NCBI GenBank assembly: GCA_022578965.1
Contig: MU400514.1
Location: forward strand, 248,001 to 312,000
Reading direction: 5' to 3'
Length of the DNA: 64,000 nucleotides
Source: Xylaria sp. FL1777
Taxonomy: Eukaryota; Ascomycota; Sordariomycetes; Xylariales; Xylariaceae
Within the stretch, counting starts at the first letter, position 1; each line of letters starts with the position of its first letter. Both the position numbers and the translations under genes were made by a program. The notes below the pieces were generated by a model. It ran no database searches. It was not told the origin of the DNA and saw nothing but the letters and a program-made list of their open reading frames with translations. This document shows positions 48,509 to 60,617 of the stretch, one piece after another.

Positions 48509-49240
48509 ATGTCATAGTAGACGCACGATAGAATGGAAAAAAGAAATATCATCGCAAAAGCCCCTCTCTTTTTTGCCTTGAGACTGTGATAGCATCTAAG
48601 CTCCCTCTTGCCTGAGATTAGACTATATATATGCTGCTGGTCTCATACTGCACGTGGATCCTCTCGACGAGCAAAAAATGTTTCAAATTTCTTTGTACAA
48701 AGGTTCTTACAAGTGTCAGTCATATCAGGGTGCGGAGCTCTTCGTATCACAACACAACCTCATGAGAGAAGGGCAACCAGTCAAGTTCTATCTCTCATAA
48801 CCACCTTGATGGTGCATACTATGAATGTGGAAGGCTGGATCCTCTGGACTCTCGTGTTGGGGATACCTAGTATTATTGATAATACATTTGAGTCATTCTT
48901 TAGCACATGCATCAGAGCATGCCTAGTCCAGCCGCTCGCTCCCCAATTATGTAATACATATCAGTATCTTTTCCTATAAGTAGGCCATGATTTATATTCT
49001 CTACCCCTTTCCTGCTTCCTCTACTATACATTCCCAGAGAAGACGAACGATCATATCAGTTTGCTTGATTTAACCTGATATCCCCATGTCCTAATAAAAG
49101 CGCCAAGCCACTTTCAGACCCCCATTCCCAACTCAAACCATCTGCATACCCTATCACACACATCTCCTCCATCCACAATTATATCCCCCCTCCCCCCTCC
49201 CACTTCATCCCCCCTTTTTCAAGCCTCAGACGGGAAAACA
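48509..49240. other. Intergenic with promoter of the methyltransferase gene
   Basis: 3' flank of the DnaJ gene and upstream region of the methyltransferase gene. From 49110 to 49230 the plus strand is almost pure pyrimidine (CATCTCC, CCCCCTCCCC and similar), a usual fungal promoter/leader feature. The spacer is 732 bases long. Confidence 0.45.
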
Positions 49241-50381
49241 ATGAGCAGCAGCCTCCTAGCGCGCACAAAGGATGCCTTCTGGGGCCTCGTCGACCCGTGG
49301 TTATTCCTAGCGCTATCAGCGAGCTTCGTCCCGAGCACACTCCGCCACCTCTTCAGCACACACGACGCCGCGTCCGCGCTGCGCATCCTGCTGTCCCCCG
49401 CGCGCTTCCGCGCCGCCTGGTTCGGGCAGTTCTGGGCGCTCGCGGGGCCGCAGGTGCGCCAGAACTCGGGGGTCTACGTGCTGCCGCTGCTCGACGGGCG
49501 CACGACGCGCGGGCGCGTGGTCGAGACGCCCGCCGGCCCCGGCGTCGGCGGCGTCGTTATCGAGATCGGCCCGGCCAGCGGCCTGTGGGTTGGAGTCTTC
49601 TCGGACAGGTATCTGTACGTTGACGACGGCGGTGATGCCGATGCGAAACCCCGGTCGAGCGCCAGCGGGGGTGGTGCTGTCGTGCGGGAAAGGAGGCCGG
49701 ATACCGCCCGCTCGGAGATCACGCGTGTCTACGGCGTCGAGCCGAATGCTGCGCACCACGCTGCGCTGCGTCGCGCGGTCGAGGAGGCTGGGTTGCAGGA
49801 TGTGTATGAGATCGTGCCGGTGGGCATAGAGGATTTGTCTTCCTCTTCTTCTGCGGGTAGTAGTGAGAGGAAGAAGAAGTGGGAGGGCAGTATTGAGCCG
49901 GGATCCGTGGATTGCATCGTCTCGGTGCTTTGTCTGTGCAGCATCCCCGACCCGCAGCAGCACATCCATGAGCTGTATGAGCTCCTACGCCCCGGCGGTC
50001 GATGGTACGTCTACGAGCATGTGGCGGTCGAATACAGCTGGTATATGTGGCTATATCAGCGTAAGTTACATTCCGATTCTACAATATGTATTTGCATTGC
50101 TCTTCATTTCCCCCTCATCTTGCTTCGTTTTCGCTCGACATAGATGCCAACACATCCCAAAACATCCGCCTCACTATTTCCTACTCTCGCTAACGGTTAA
50201 CCTTACGACAGGAGTCGTCAATCTTGTATGGCCCCATCTCATCGGTGGCTGCGAGTTGTGTCGGCCGACAGAGAAAACACTAAGGGAGACAGGTCCGTGG
50301 GCCAGTATCGACGTCGCGCAGCCGCCCGAAGAACCGTGGTATTCTAGCGTACCTCACGTTCTAGGAGTATTCACAAAGTAG
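49241..50381 (+). CDS. METTL7-like SAM-dependent methyltransferase, membrane-associated
   Basis: Two exons (49241-50060 and 50212-50381) joined across a 151-nt intron give 329 residues. A hydrophobic segment (DPWLFLALSASFVPSTLRHL, about residues 18-37) resembles the membrane anchor of METTL7-like proteins. The nucleotide-binding motif VVIEIGPASGLW (about residues 105-116) and the acidic GVEPNAAHHAALR follow, then DCIVSVLCLCSIPDP and LRPGGRWYVYEHV, which match the class I methyltransferase motifs. The C-terminal exon continues NLVWPHLIGGCELCRPTEKT, which fits the GC(x)Lxr(x)T block of the family. A low-complexity insertion at about residues 130-150 (DDGGDADAKPRSSAS) is unusual. Human METTL7 enzymes methylate thiols; the fungal substrate is not known. 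Third codon positions are very rich in G and C. Confidence 0.88.
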
Positions 50382-50714
50382 ACCAACTATAATTATCATC
50401 CGCTGGCCATGTACCCACTTAATTGGCCCCGAGAGGACGAAACACGTAATGGTACTTATATGTGTGAACGTGATAAAGGACGCCGTCGAAACGATATGAA
50501 ATAGGAATGAGTTATGCGACAATGATGAGCAGGTATTGTCATAGCGGATGCATGGGATAGAACTGGAGTTGTGTTAATTTATCACAACGGCACAAAATAT
50601 ATATCTCGGAGTATGTTAAATGTAACACAACCATAGTTAATTCCAGGAGATTTATGATAAACTACTCAATGGTATTTGTCATGTGAAACCCCTCATAAGT
50701 CATTAATATCTAAT
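50382..50714. other. Convergent 3' region
   Basis: 333 bases between the stops of the methyltransferase gene (plus) and the repeat-protein gene (minus). It is AT-rich and probably holds both poly(A) regions. Confidence 0.5.
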
Positions 50715-51697
50715 TTACAGCCCACGATGCGTCTCCTGCGATGTCTTCAAACTGTGTCGACGCTCACGCCCGTGATGTACATCATCATGCTCAACAGAGG
50801 GCTTGCCAATAGCCGCCTGCATTATCGAAGGAGGTACCTGCGCAGCATCCGTGGGGTCTTTCCTCATTGAGCCCCTGAAAAGACGTTAGTACAACTGTTA
50901 AGAAGTTCAACTCAGGGCGAGTTATCATACAACTTACGACCCGTACGTCTTGTTGCCTCCGACAGTTCGGCTTCCGTCGAGATCAGAGTCGACACGAGGA
51001 TCAGCCTTGTTTAAGGCGTCAGACTTGTGAGGTCCGGCCGTATGAGGAGCTGGGCCGGGAGCATAATTTCCGCCCACTTGGGATGTACCGTGAGTGGTAC
51101 CTTGCGTGCCGTATGTTCCGGTGGTGCCGTGGGTACCAGAACTGCCATAGGTGTTGCCTACAGTACGGCTGCCGTCGCGGTCGCTGTCGACACGGGGATC
51201 GACAGTGTTGGCAATGCGAGAGCTATGCGGGCCGTGGACACCCTCAGGGCCGCTACCATATTGATCACCGGCGGTGTTGCCGAAGCGTTGACCACTTCGG
51301 TCGGAGTCAATTCGGGGGTCCTGTAGTTCAGTTAGATTCGTCATTATATTGTATTTAACCTCCTGATATTTGAACTCACCGCCTTGTTCGCCAAGTTGGA
51401 GCTGTGAGGGCCCTCACGGCCGGTGAGCCCCGATGAACCATACCCGCCCGTGGTGCCTGTAGTGCCTGTAGTGTCGTATGCACCGGCGCCAGTGTGGGCG
51501 TAGTTGCCACCAGTCGTGTACTCCTGAGTACCACCAACGGCTGAGCCAGGAGCAGCACGGTGGTCACGGTCAGAGTCGATTCTAGGGTCAGCAGCGTTGG
51601 CTATGCGGCTGTTGTGGCTACCATGGGTACCCTCGGGGGCAGAACTGGTGTGGTGGCCGGACACGGCTTCTTTGACTTTGTGGACGATGTTAGACAT
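50715..51697 (-). CDS. Hydrophilic glycine/serine-rich repeat protein (stress-type)
   Basis: Three exons (51380-51697, 50938-51320, 50715-50874) join in phase to 286 residues. The protein has four copies of a unit with a GPHSS-like start and a DPRIDSDRDG core: GSHNSRIANAADPRIDSDRD, GPHSSNLANKA|DPRIDSDRSG, GPHSSRIANTVDPRVDSDRD and HKSDALNKADPRVDSDLDG. Between them lie Gly/Thr/Tyr-rich spacers (TTGTTGTTGGYGSSG, THGTTGTYGTQG). No signal peptide and no membrane helix is visible. It is very hydrophilic and free of Cys, as in hydrophilins and LEA-like stress proteins, and similar repeats occur widely in ascomycetes under names such as cell surface protein. That it protects cells in stress is inference. 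The first intron (51321-51379) falls exactly between two repeats, so exon shuffling could add units. Confidence 0.85.
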
Positions 51698-53289
51698 GTT
51701 GGATGATCGTAGGTATTGTATGCCTGGATTGATGTATTGGATGGTTTAGGAATAGCTAAGGATTGTTGATGCTTTGGAATTGTAGTTGTAGTTGTGTGAT
51801 TATAATGATAGAAAATATGTCTCTCTTAGGTCCGGGGCACGAGTATTATATAGGCGGTTTGGAGGATACTGAAGCTGGATCGTATCTTTGTACAACAGGC
51901 AAAGCAGTTTGGCATCATGAACGATGGCATCATATCTGGGTGTTGATCTCTTGCTTGACTCCGGGTTAGGAGGTCCGTGGGACCTCTGATTGGTCGAACA
52001 ACGCCTTTCTAGGTTGTGCCCGTGTACAACCGATACGACATGTAAGAAAGGACGTTAGTCAAGCACGCGTGCCTTGCTAGCTTAGGTGAATTCAGGGGGT
52101 TCACAGTTCAAAGGGCGTCCCTTGCTTGACTTCATATGTCGTCATGACCTCACTGTTTGCATCCAAAGTCCTCACCTTTCCGAGATTGTGTCACCCAGAC
52201 CAGAGATGCTGCAATGTAATGTATCTGTACAACCACAACATTACTATTCGTATGTATTTTTCTACCTGATCATTGGGTACCGGAAACATCATCATCCTCA
52301 TAGGATTATGGAGAAGGACTTTTGCCACCCAGCCCAGCTGATTCGAGCTAGATCTCGATTTCCGAATGCCAGAGGTATTTTAATAATTATGTCTCGCAGC
52401 AACAAGTCTACTGTACTTAATTCTTATTAATGGCGGTTTACTGTTTATTCATACCGGTAGTACCAAATCTACAAATCTATACTTATTGCCCTATTAGGAA
52501 ACAGATCGGGAGCAGGGATTATATGCGGCTCATTTCTCTCCACAAACAGTCTAGCGTGTGGCTGGTGACGTATAAAGGCGACAGGCGCGGCGTCACTTAT
52601 GCCAGTTCACTTTTTTATGCCGTCATAGACCGTCAACTTTCCGTGTTGCGGGAGTAACTTGATCGGCTCCCGGCTTTCTAGCTGCCTTGTTTATTCTTAG
52701 ACACACCTGGCGCTCACCGGACTCATAGGCTACCTGAGGTAGAATTGTCAAATACTCGAATAAATCAATACCAGAGGTACGTATGTGCAGGCGCGCAGGA
52801 CCCTCCGAAACACTACTAATACGATTACGTCCTCAGCAATACGCTTCTACTAAGCGATCCTTTCCCTACGTGACATATGACATAGCTAGGCAATAAATGA
52901 ACAGCGGCAGTAGCACTTGACTGGCCCTTCATTCATGGAAGGCTGCGACGCAAGTATGATTGAGAATATTCACAATTAGAATTGGTCACCACCATTTCCA
53001 TAGTCGCATGCATGTATGCTCTTTAAAGATTGCATAAAATAGGGTATCAATTGCCATATCTCATTACATACTTCGCGTGATATCCAGCCCCAAGCTAGCA
53101 GATTAATGATATCTCGCCCCCAGATTCCACCACCTCATAACGCGGTTTTGGTATAATTATTTTGTTATATGTCCACCATGCCAAACTCCAGCGGGTATAA
53201 ACGGTCATAAATTCAATGTGAACACATTAGACAAATGGTATAGCCGGAATAGGAAACTTGTTGTAGGGTTGAGTTGTATACACGGGCTT
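51698..53289. other. 1.6-kb spacer, nothing recognised
   Basis: Contains the presumed promoter of the repeat-protein gene near 51698-52000. No other feature could be supported. Confidence 0.4.
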
Positions 53290-53837
53290 TTAGACGCGGG
53301 ATCGGCTGCTCCAGACGCGGCGGCGGTAGGCTCGTGATTCACGGTCACGGACCCAGATGATCCCGACGATACTGGAAACGAGCCAGCAAATAGCGGAGAG
53401 GAAAGAGAAAGCAATGACAGCTTTCCACTTGCCGCACTGGTCACCTCGGAAGGCAATATTACCCCAGTCGAAGACGGCACCGCACTGTCCATCGAGATAC
53501 TAGCATAACACGTTTATTTAACATATACTCGAGACGTTTTGGAAAGGCGTAAGACTTGACTTACCGACACTAGCAGACCAAAGGCGATAAACCAAGTAAC
53601 CGAGATGAGAAAGTCCATGGGCCAGTGGATGAAGCTCCCCGAAAAGGGGATAAGCCATATGAGAGAAAAGAAAATAGCTATGCCAGCAACAACCTCTGTG
53701 TATATGAAGCGTCCCTGGCTCCAGCTTGATGTATGTCGGACATCATGGAGGTAGTCGCCATTGAGACCCGCAACAATAGTAGCGAAAACTAGCTCCGCGA
53801 CGCGGAGGACGATAGACGCGAGGCGGGTTAACACCAT
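53290..53837 (-). CDS. Small MARVEL-like four-helix membrane protein
   Basis: Two exons (53565-53837 and 53290-53499) with a 65-nt intron give 160 residues. Four hydrophobic helices are visible: about residues 3-25 (LASIVLRVAELVFATIVAGL), 45-66 (YTEVVAGIAIFFSLIWLIPF), 73-92 (MDFLISVTWFIAFGLLVS) and 114-136 (VIAFSFLSAICWLVSSIVGI). The loop YLDGQCGAVFDWGNIAFRGD and the basic C-terminus (ESRAYRRRVWSSRSRV) fit fungal MARVEL-domain proteins, which sit in the plasma membrane or eisosome-like domains. The initial ATG at 53837 is well placed before helix 1. A role in membrane organisation is inference. Confidence 0.85.
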
Positions 53838-55938
53838 GTTTGTGGTAGCCGACTGACTAATTTATGCGATGAAATGTTATTTGGGGGCAATTCTAGCAAG
53901 CTAGAAACTGATGGGGAATTGGTTTGATTGTGCTGGTTGTTTTGATGTGAAAGATTAGAAACGGCCAAACGTTGGGCAGCGCGTCCATATCGAAGTATTT
54001 ATCCACGGCCATTCAGTATGCTTGCTTGCGTGTTGGTGCGCCGAGAGATGATGTGTCGTCAATGCACCTGACCATGGCATGACCAATATGACGTCCACAA
54101 AGGCATCTGTAACCGGGACGGACGGCGATGTCACAGCACAAATCCATCGTGTAACCGTATAGGGTATACTTTTGCTAATGCATAAAACCTGAAAGAAGAA
54201 AAGCGTGTTCGCGGTATATCCCAAGTTCACAAACTATCTACGTCAAGCAATCATATCGTGTGACCGGGCGCAAAATCAAGGTACCTGGTCTGCAGATCGG
54301 GCCAGTATACGTGTACCATCTTTTGGTGTCTGGTATACGGGTTGCCGATATAAGCCTAGAGAAGCACCTGGAGATTTACTAGCATGAGGTGACTCATTAT
54401 ATAAACAGTCTCTATAGGTGTCTATCAATTTCGGACAGTCGGCAGCTATTGGAGGGTTGAATAAGACGCCTGGGAGTCTTGTGTGGAGAATGAAGTCATA
54501 TGCTGAAATCAAGGCAGGCAAAGTTACCCGGTGGCATGGGATTGGCGAACTAATACGTGCGCTACACGTGTGTTTGTAACGCTACAGCCCACTAACGTGA
54601 TGTCTCTAGGGCAGTCTACAGGGATTAAGTACCTGGATATGTATAGATTTCTAGGGAGCCTGCTTAGTACTAGTGGTCTAGATCTCCTCAACTGCCGAGT
54701 ATCGATTACCAAATCAGTACCCTAGGTAAGTAGGTAGTTGAGGTAGCATCAAACACTCACCTTCGAATTTCTCCTGGCCTAAAGTACTTGGGTATTAACT
54801 CGGCTAAGACAACAATATCCCCCAAATAATCGAGCTATTCTTCAGTTATCTATGTATTCAGCATTGTAACCCATTTCTCAACGATTGCCGGAAAGTAAGG
54901 CTCAAAATAGGTACCTTGCAAGACAACCCCTCTATCCAAAGTTTTCTATTAACATTACCTAGGTAGGTAGATATATAGAAATATTCTACTGAGATTCAGT
55001 CTGCCCTTAAGTCAACACAACTTTCGCGACATGATCATTCTTTCATATAGACATCTAATTCTCTGGTAGATAGACTGAAAGGTTGGTAGTTTGATCTAGA
55101 GAGGAATTAGTAGTTGAGAGGTATCGTGTAGAAATTCTCATCAGCGAAACTTTGAGACGCGAACAAGAGTTAGACCAAGATAGTATCAAGGGGAGACTTT
55201 CACGCACAAAAACCGTAAAGAAATGTGTCTATACGTGCATTATTCACTACTTTGGATATGTATAGGCAAGAAGGACAGTAGATACCTTATAACTCACATG
55301 ATACACAAGTTATTATTTCTTCACGTCGTCCATTCTCTAATATCTTTATGCCATACTTAAGAAAAACAGGTTGTTACTTTCCTTGATGGCGACCACGTAG
55401 TTTCCATTATATTGCAAGTACTAGAATGGAAGGATCACTGGAAAGACAAAAAACAGCTATTTGACCTGCCGATTTATTCGAAAGGGATCCTCCTGAACTA
55501 CCTAGGTATATCGAACCACCTAACCCGCCTCTTTTTTTCCTCACCCATCGATCATCATCAATACTATCAGTATTTTCGTTATTCTTCTCCTGACATTTCC
55601 TGCGCTGAAGAGTCCCTAATGACCCTATATCTCCGCCCAACAGCTATATGTCTTGAACTCCATCCCACCTGCATCTGCATCTACCCTGATTCGCGAGTTC
55701 CTGGCTTTAAAAAGGTCCGGGGACTCTAAATTCTCGTTCTTCAAACTCGTTCTTTGGAATATCTCGCCAGTGCTGTTCGAAGGCTTTTGTTTCCGCAAGG
55801 GGAGAAGAAAATCGTCGTGGGACGTCATCCAAATTATAGTTGACTATAATCTTGCCCGTTTACTCCGCCGTCTTCTTGTATACAAACGCTGAAATCACCT
55901 GCCATACAGTATTCCGGGTAGCGTTATTCATTATAACC
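53838..55938. other. 2.1-kb divergent spacer
   Basis: Upstream regions of the MARVEL-like gene (minus) and the MFS gene (plus). Open frames of about 60-100 codons have no motif. TAGGTAGGTA words occur around 54720 and 54960. The reading frame of the MFS gene is open for 33 codons before its ATG but without another start. Confidence 0.45.
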
Positions 55939-58900
55939 ATGGACGATCCAACGGCAGTTGGTCTCCGACCAAGCGGCTCTAACCCCTCGCTTAGGCCAAT
56001 CAGTAATGGTACGGGATCCACGCGATCCACGGCCTCACATCTTGGGAGTTATCGTCATGCTTTGTTGAAGTCGAATTCACAGCGACAGCAGCCGATTAAG
56101 AAGAATCTGCCTGTTCCGCCAGTGCTTACTGACGGCCAATCAACTCCCATTGTCCAGTGCGTAATACCACCTGAGTCAACGACTCCGACCCGGGGGCAAA
56201 TCGGAAATTCCAACCCTCCTATCAAGCTAGTGGTTCCAGATCCTGCCAATATTGACCTTGGGGAGGTGACCGGAGACAGGATACACTCTTCATCTGACGG
56301 TTATGATCATTTTCGTACCTGGCGCCTCCCAGTTTCCAAGGTTCGCCCTGCTGTATACGACATTGAAGGAGGCGCCGAGCTAGATACTCAAGATGAGCAT
56401 CCGTCTGTAAACCCAATACCGTCTGAGGGTTATTCCGTGGACGATCATTTTAAACATAGCCATGCTAGCACCCCCAAAGTCCGTCCATTCATGGAATCTT
56501 CATTCATCGATGCCTTCCGCCCACAGGAAGGAAGCGAGGACACAGAACAAGCATCTGGCACCGGTCTCACTGGCCCGTCCCGTTTTCAGAGAGGTGAGGA
56601 ACCACATAAAATAGCTATGTACTGGGGATTTCTCCCCAGATTCAGGGAGAAACGGAGCAAAGAACGCCCCACGATAACCCGACAAAAAGATGAACAGCCT
56701 GCACATAGCTCGTGTGCGGGACCTCCCTACCCTTCCCAAGTTTCTCAGAAGTCGTTGATTAGTGTTCAACCGGAGAATACTGAATCATACCCGAAGCAGG
56801 AGAATTTCCGCCAAGACAAAACGAGCAATAGCGACTCGGGGGTTAGCAAAGATCACAGGGAGGGCCAAAACGACTCTAGAAACAGTGGAAGACGAAGTGG
56901 GAGGTCGATCGCTGTGAATTCACCCGCACCTTTCCCAAGTCCCGGTCATACAAGCGTTAATAAGGAACGGGAGTCTCACCTACCTCAGGCGCCTGCTACC
57001 AGTCGGACAGCTGGATGGCTTCGGAGGCTACTAGGATATTCTGAAGCCGATTCTCCTACATTAACGAAGCTACCGGAGAAATCTCCACCTCAACAAATGT
57101 CTCACGACGATGTCGGTTCCATAGCGTCAAGGGTGACTACATACTCTTTCGAAAACGCGTCCGATAGGAAAGCCATGAACAACGCCATGAATAGCATGGA
57201 GAAAATTCTAAAAGAGGCTTTGTCTTTGGTCGATGAGGCTGGAAAGAGGGAATATGGGCATGTGGATGATGGTAATCTTCCATTAAAGCCTCCATCAGAG
57301 ATCTCTATACGCACACCGAGCGTTGACGAGGGTATTCGACGCGGCTCAAGTGAATACGGGGGAGTAGTGATTGTTACTCCTTTGCCAAGTACAATCGGTG
57401 CTGTTAGTAACATAGGTGGTGGATCTAAGGCTTCGCCCCTTGAAGCGGTGAAGCGCCCAGGACTCGTCAAATCTATCAAGCGGGATGGTAAGATCCTAAG
57501 ACCATCTTTTCTCAAACGTATGCGCAAGACTACAAGCAACATCCAAAGCCGTCATCATGCTGTAGATGATGACTGTGTCCTACCTATGCCCACACCAGAT
57601 CCCCCAATTAGACAAGATTGTGCCTACCCAGGACCATGTGAGGATGATCCAAAGGGTGGCATCATACTGCCTTCGGGAGAGGTCCCTATCAGCCGTGAAG
57701 TAAGAGAGTATATCCAGATTTTCCATCAGCCACCGATATGTACTCGCGGAAGCTCCAAAATTCCTTATGAACCAAAGGGATCTACATGTGATGACCCTGA
57801 TTCTGGCCAAGCGAACAGGTTATCCGAGATTCGACACCAAGACATGAGTGTTTGTAGCTTGGATGGCGGCACATCCGACGAGGCTATTGACTTTTCTACT
57901 CAATATAGCACTGGTGAGAAGCGATATTCGAGATTCCCTAACTTTCGGGGACCTTCACGCCGTGCTAAGGATGAAAAGCCCGCTAAAGACTCTGATAATT
58001 CACGGAGAAGGCGGATAATACCAACCAAGCACGATCATGAATTACGCAATGTCAGTCTTCGAAACAGGTCCCATGTCAGCATTGGTGAAGGGGAGCGCTT
58101 CAGTTTGACAAAATCTGCTAGGCGACAACCTACTATTGCCCGCGATTGGTCACCGGCTCGAAAACGGTTTGTCGCTTCTGTCGCTTGTATCAGCACTGCA
58201 CTAATTGGTGTGCTGGTTGGTATTTATGCTGGTCTTGTTCCTTCAATCCAGTACTATATTGCTGACTTCCATCATTATACGATCCTTGGAAATGTCGGTC
58301 TGTATCTCGGCATGGCATTGCCGAACTTCTTTCTCTGGCCGCTACCTCTCCTACACGGGCGAAAGCCCTATATTGTGGGCGGTCTTTGTATTGCAATGCC
58401 ATTACTCTTTCCCCAGGCAATTGCGATTAGTACTCAGCGATCTCCGACCACCCCTGTCTGGAGAGTGGCTTTACTCCTTTCCCGAGCTTTGATGGGATTT
58501 GCGCTAGGATTTGCGAAGATGAATTTCCACTCCATGCTCACTGACCTATTCGGTGCTTCCTTGATGAGCAACGTTCCGCATCAAGAAGTAGTAGATGAAT
58601 ACGACGTAAGGCGGCATGGCGGCGGCCTCGGCGTTTGGCTTGGCATCTGGACCTGGTGTTTCATAGGTTCAATAAGCGTTGGCTTTGTCGTAGGAGCAGT
58701 GGTGATCCAACATCTACAACCGTCGTGGGGGTTGTACATCAGCATCATTATCATCGCCGCAGTCCTTTTACTAAACGTGCTCTGTCCGGAGGTTCGACGC
58801 TCCGCTTGGAGACGGTCTGTTGCTGAAGTCCGGATGGGCGAGACGGTATCCCGACGATTAGCGCGAGGCGAGGTCATGATGCATCGAGTCCAGACTGGGC

Positions 58901-60617
58901 CGAGATGGTGGGGCCAAGAGATATATCATGGGGTTGCATTGTCTCTTGAAATGCTCCGGCAACCTGGCTTCACTATCATGGCTGTATACTCCGCCTGGAT
59001 TTACGCGCAGATCATTCTAATCATAGTTGTAAGTTCCAACACAAACTCCTACACGTTATACGGTTCAACTAAAAGCAGTAGCTCTTGGGATCACTCACTT
59101 CGAAATCTTATCGTTTCCGCTCTCCGTATGTCGGTGCTGTTGTATCATCTGTGGCAATTGGCTCTTTTTTGGCCATTCCGTTCCAGAAGGCCAATATCTT
59201 TTCTCGAGCCAGGAACATGAGCCCGATGTCAAATAAAACGACTTTCGACAAGAAGATTACCTGGAGTTCCCACCTTGTCCGGCGCGCGATATTCACATTG
59301 ATCCTTCCTATTGCCGGCATCGTATACACCGTAGTCTCTACAGGGCCGCCTGTTCACGTCTTCTTCCCGTCTTTCTTTGCTGCCCTAATCGGCTTTCTCT
59401 CATGTCTTGCCATATCGGAATGTAACGGTATGCTCATGGAAAATTGGGACTGCTCAGACCTCCAGCCGGGCATGACCGGTCGCTCAAAGTCGTCAAAGGA
59501 TAGTCACAAGCGCACCAACTACTCGTCATTCCCCCGTGCCACTGCCGGGTGGAATTTTATTCAGAGTCTTGGATTCATATTTGCGGCAGGCGCAACCGGC
59601 CTTGGCGGCTCAGTAACTCGCCGTCTAGGTCAAAGAACGGCAACTGGTATTGTTGCTGGCATCTTGTTCATACTTACGCTCTTGCTCCTGGGCACTTTTA
59701 TTCGGTTCAAGAGGGTCCAGATCATCCCAGACTGTACATGTTCGGAGATGGACCGATGGACCAAAGAACGCCGAGTTAGCTTGCACAACTGGGCTGCTGC
59801 TATGGCGGCGGCTAAAGAGAAAGGTAAGAAGGAATTAAATGAGATACCCGAGGATGATGTCGGCTAGAGACCAGCCATCTTGGGCAACCCCGTAGATAGA
59901 TATCGTCGGATCAACATTTTTGAATTGGGTTCCCTCACGCGTTGGACCGAAATTCGCAAGAAAAATAGCTTGATCGACGAGAATGCCCATTTGAATCGGC
60001 AAGCGGTGGCCTTGGCCCGTGATGAGCTTCAGCATAGTGCCCGCCACAGCGCAGAAAAGATCGCGCACAAAGTTAGCAAGAGAAGCCTACAAAGCAAGTG
60101 CAGCCATGAAAGCAGCGATGACGAGCTTCTCGAGGTTCGTGACAGAGACGGTCACTCGGCGAGTTCCCCGGCAAGTCCCTCGGCAAGTCCTCCATCGGCT
60201 GGCTTGGAGCATGGTTACCCTCAGTCTCAACAGGGATTAACACCCGACCACAGGAATGCTATGGGCCAAAATTCGTCAGAAGGGGGCAATGGTTTGTCCG
60301 TGGATAGATACTACGTAAGGAGAAGTCAATCATCTAACGATACACCGCAATCGCACAAAAGCGTCGGTCCCAATACCCAACCTGTCCGTGGCCTAGGTTC
60401 GAGTACCGACAATCTTGAGATCCCAGCGGAGTCATCTCGCCGCGTAATTGCTGCTTCGACGGGTTCGAGCGAGGAGAAACATAAGACAGCTGAGGAGGGC
60501 TTGCCAGTCGTAGACCACACAGAGACTGCTCGCACAGGTGAGAGTCAAGTGAAACCTACAGATGAAGAGTTTGAAGATGTAAACCTGAATGGCCCTGGGA
60601 ATAAGACTGCATCTTGA
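55939..60617 (+). CDS. MFS-type transporter with a very long cytosolic N-terminus
   Basis: Three exons (55939-59028, 59082-59823, 59875-60617) with introns of 53 and 51 nt give 1524 residues. The first 740 residues are polar, rich in Ser, Pro and charged residues, and likely disordered. Transmembrane helices start near residue 744 (FVASVACISTALIGVLVGIY) and continue in an MFS pattern: GLYLGMALPNFFLWPLPLLHGRKPYIVGG holds the loop 2-3 G-x-x-x-G-R-K-P type motif. A second half follows after intron 1 (LLGSLTSKSYRFRSPYVGAV, TGLGGSVTRRLGQR and more). The C-terminal tail of about 250 residues begins ILGNPVDRYRRINIFELGSL, TRWTEIRKKNSLID, which is conserved in this fungal group. The second intron uses the acceptor GACCAG; a nearer TAG would break the frame. 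The substrate is unknown. The ATG at 55939 is the first in frame. Confidence 0.85.
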
